A DNA stretch of 5,572 bases from Deltaproteobacteria bacterium (GTDB lineage: Bacteria > Myxococcota > XYA12-FULL-58-9 > JAUUZB01). Of the stretch, positions 5,038-5,572 are shown in pieces (the first letter of the stretch is position 1; each line of letters opens with the position of its first letter). The position numbers were made by a program, and so were the translations under genes. The stretch lies in the NCBI GenBank assembly GCA_030590185.1, contig JAUUZB010000349.1, positions 1 through 5,572 of the forward strand, written 5' to 3'. The notes under the pieces were generated by a model. That model had not been told where the DNA came from, searched no databases, and saw only the letters and a list, made by a program, of their open reading frames with translations.

Positions 5038-5572
5038 CTACTCGAGCTCGATCTTTTCCATCACCTCGTCGTCGGTGAGCAGGACGTCGGGCAGGGTGTC
5101 GAGGATGTCCCTGAGCACCAGGAAGGCGGGCGCGGCGAAGGGCTCAACCTCTTGGCCGAAGTTGGCGATGTAGCTCTTGGTCAATGCCGTCAGGTCGTCG
5201 TCCTCGGAGGCGTTGGCCTCCTCCCCCTCGGCTCGCCAAAGCAGGGCGCCGGTCTCGCAGGCGTGCAGCTCGGCCACCAGCTGGAGCTCGATTTCTTCTC
5301 CGGTCCGGACGGCATAGGCGCGGATAGAGAGCACGCCTTCTAGGGTGGGGCCGGCGGCTTCGGCCTCGGGTGCGGGTTCAGCCTCGGCTTTGGGTGCGGC
5401 TTCGGCCTCGGGTGCGGGTTCAGCCTCGGCTTCGGGTGCGGCTTCGGCCTCGGGTGCGGTGGCGGCCTCGGGTGCGGTGACGGCCTCGGGTGCGGGTGCA
5501 GCTTCGGCAGCGGCCGGTGGATCCTCCGAGCAGGTTCTCTGCGCGCAGGCGTCGCTCCACCCCCGCGCCATC
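5038..5572 (-). CDS. Putative exported protein with Pro-Glu-Ala repeat linker, 5' end beyond window
   Basis: At least 177 residues are visible, running off the right edge. The first ATG (5571) is followed by ARGWSDACAQRTCSEDPP, which is no signal peptide, so the true start is probably upstream. Residues 18-73 (numbered from that Met) are an Ala/Glu/Pro repeat tract. Residues 74-177 form a compact domain: LSIRAYAVRTGEEIELQLVA, ELHACETGALLWRAEG, an acidic loop (EDDD), SYIANFGQEVEPFAAPAFLV, then LRDILDTLPDVLL and DDEVMEKIEL. From memory this C-terminus resembles myxobacterial lipoproteins of the MXAN_6521/LA_1396 type; I cannot confirm that here. The cysteines at 9, 14 and 104 suggest an oxidising (periplasmic) setting. 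Stop TAG (5040-5038) lies 15 nt before the symporter GTG, so the two are probably co-transcribed, and this protein may act at the same membrane. Function unknown. Confidence 0.72.
   Translation of the reverse strand, partial: MARGWSDACAQRTCSEDPPAAAEAAPAPEAVTAPEAATAPEAEAAPEAEAEPAPEAEAAPKAEAEPAPEAEAAGPTLEGVLSIRAYAVRTGEEIELQLVAELHACETGALLWRAEGEEANASEDDDLTALTKSYIANFGQEVEPFAAPAFLVLRDILDTLPDVLLTDDEVMEKIELE
5353..5514 (-). repeat. In-frame Pro-Glu-Ala coding repeats (42-bp period over part of the tract)
   Basis: A low-complexity tract built from GGCCTCGGGTGC-like and GGCTTCGG-like units. The best-ordered part is a 42-bp unit at 5356-5397 and 5398-5439 that differs at one base (a T for C, giving Lys in place of Glu). 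A third copy beginning at 5440 degenerates into 15-18-bp units. The period is a multiple of three, so copy changes would keep the frame. It encodes APEAEAEPAPEAEA-type sequence. Confidence 0.85.

Noticed and set aside
4111..5343. Plus-strand open frame of 410 aa opposite the symporter and repeat protein
   Set aside because: It lacks membrane segments or motifs, is rich in His/Gly/Asp/Glu, and spans two well-supported minus-strand genes plus the gap between them. It is a shadow frame.
5020..5571. ATG at 5571 as the true start of the repeat protein
   Set aside because: It is one base from the window edge, has no visible ribosome binding site, and is not followed by an export signal, although the protein looks exported; the gene is treated as 5'-truncated.

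Overview
The window is GC-rich, entirely protein-coding in character, and looks like chromosomal DNA of a Myxococcota or related 'deltaproteobacterial' lineage. That placement rests on strong G/C bias at third codon positions, frequent GTG starts, a matrixin-type secreted metalloprotease whose truncated C-terminus resembles a MYXO-CTERM sorting tail, and several exported proteins with Ala/Pro/Gly-rich linkers. It is an inference from protein style; no rRNA or other taxonomic marker is present. I see no tRNA, rRNA, CRISPR array, insertion sequence or prophage gene.

Layout, left to right. (1) Positions 1-1419, minus strand: two overlapping genes. The upstream one (889-1419) encodes a small exported protein of unknown function. 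The downstream one (899 to beyond the left edge) encodes a secreted zinc metalloprotease with HEIGHYLGLGH and an ATMY Met-turn. The pair looks like one translationally coupled unit. It appears to be driven by a promoter placed so close to the first GTG that the mRNA may be leaderless. (2) Positions 1420-1608: a 189-bp divergent promoter region holding three copies of a 15-bp tandem repeat. (3) Positions 1609-2923, plus strand: a small Cys-rich lipoprotein gene followed 22 nt later by glyoxalase II (gloB), probably one transcript. (4) Positions 2924-2955: a 32-bp convergent junction with no convincing terminator. (5) Positions 2956-5572, minus strand: a large Na+/solute symporter (SSS family, 688 aa). 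It is preceded by a gene, cut by the right edge, for a probable exported protein with a long Pro-Glu-Ala repeat linker. The two are 15 nt apart and probably form an operon.

Only gloB has a secure biochemical role: hydrolysis of S-lactoylglutathione to D-lactate and glutathione in methylglyoxal detoxification. The other genes are mainly envelope or secreted functions and do not form an obvious single pathway. The points most worth a second look are the coupled small-protein/matrixin pair with its possible leaderless start, and the roughly 95-residue soluble domain inserted in the symporter at the extracellular gate loop (EL4 of the LeuT fold). The PEA-repeat linker that splits the rightmost protein is also of interest.
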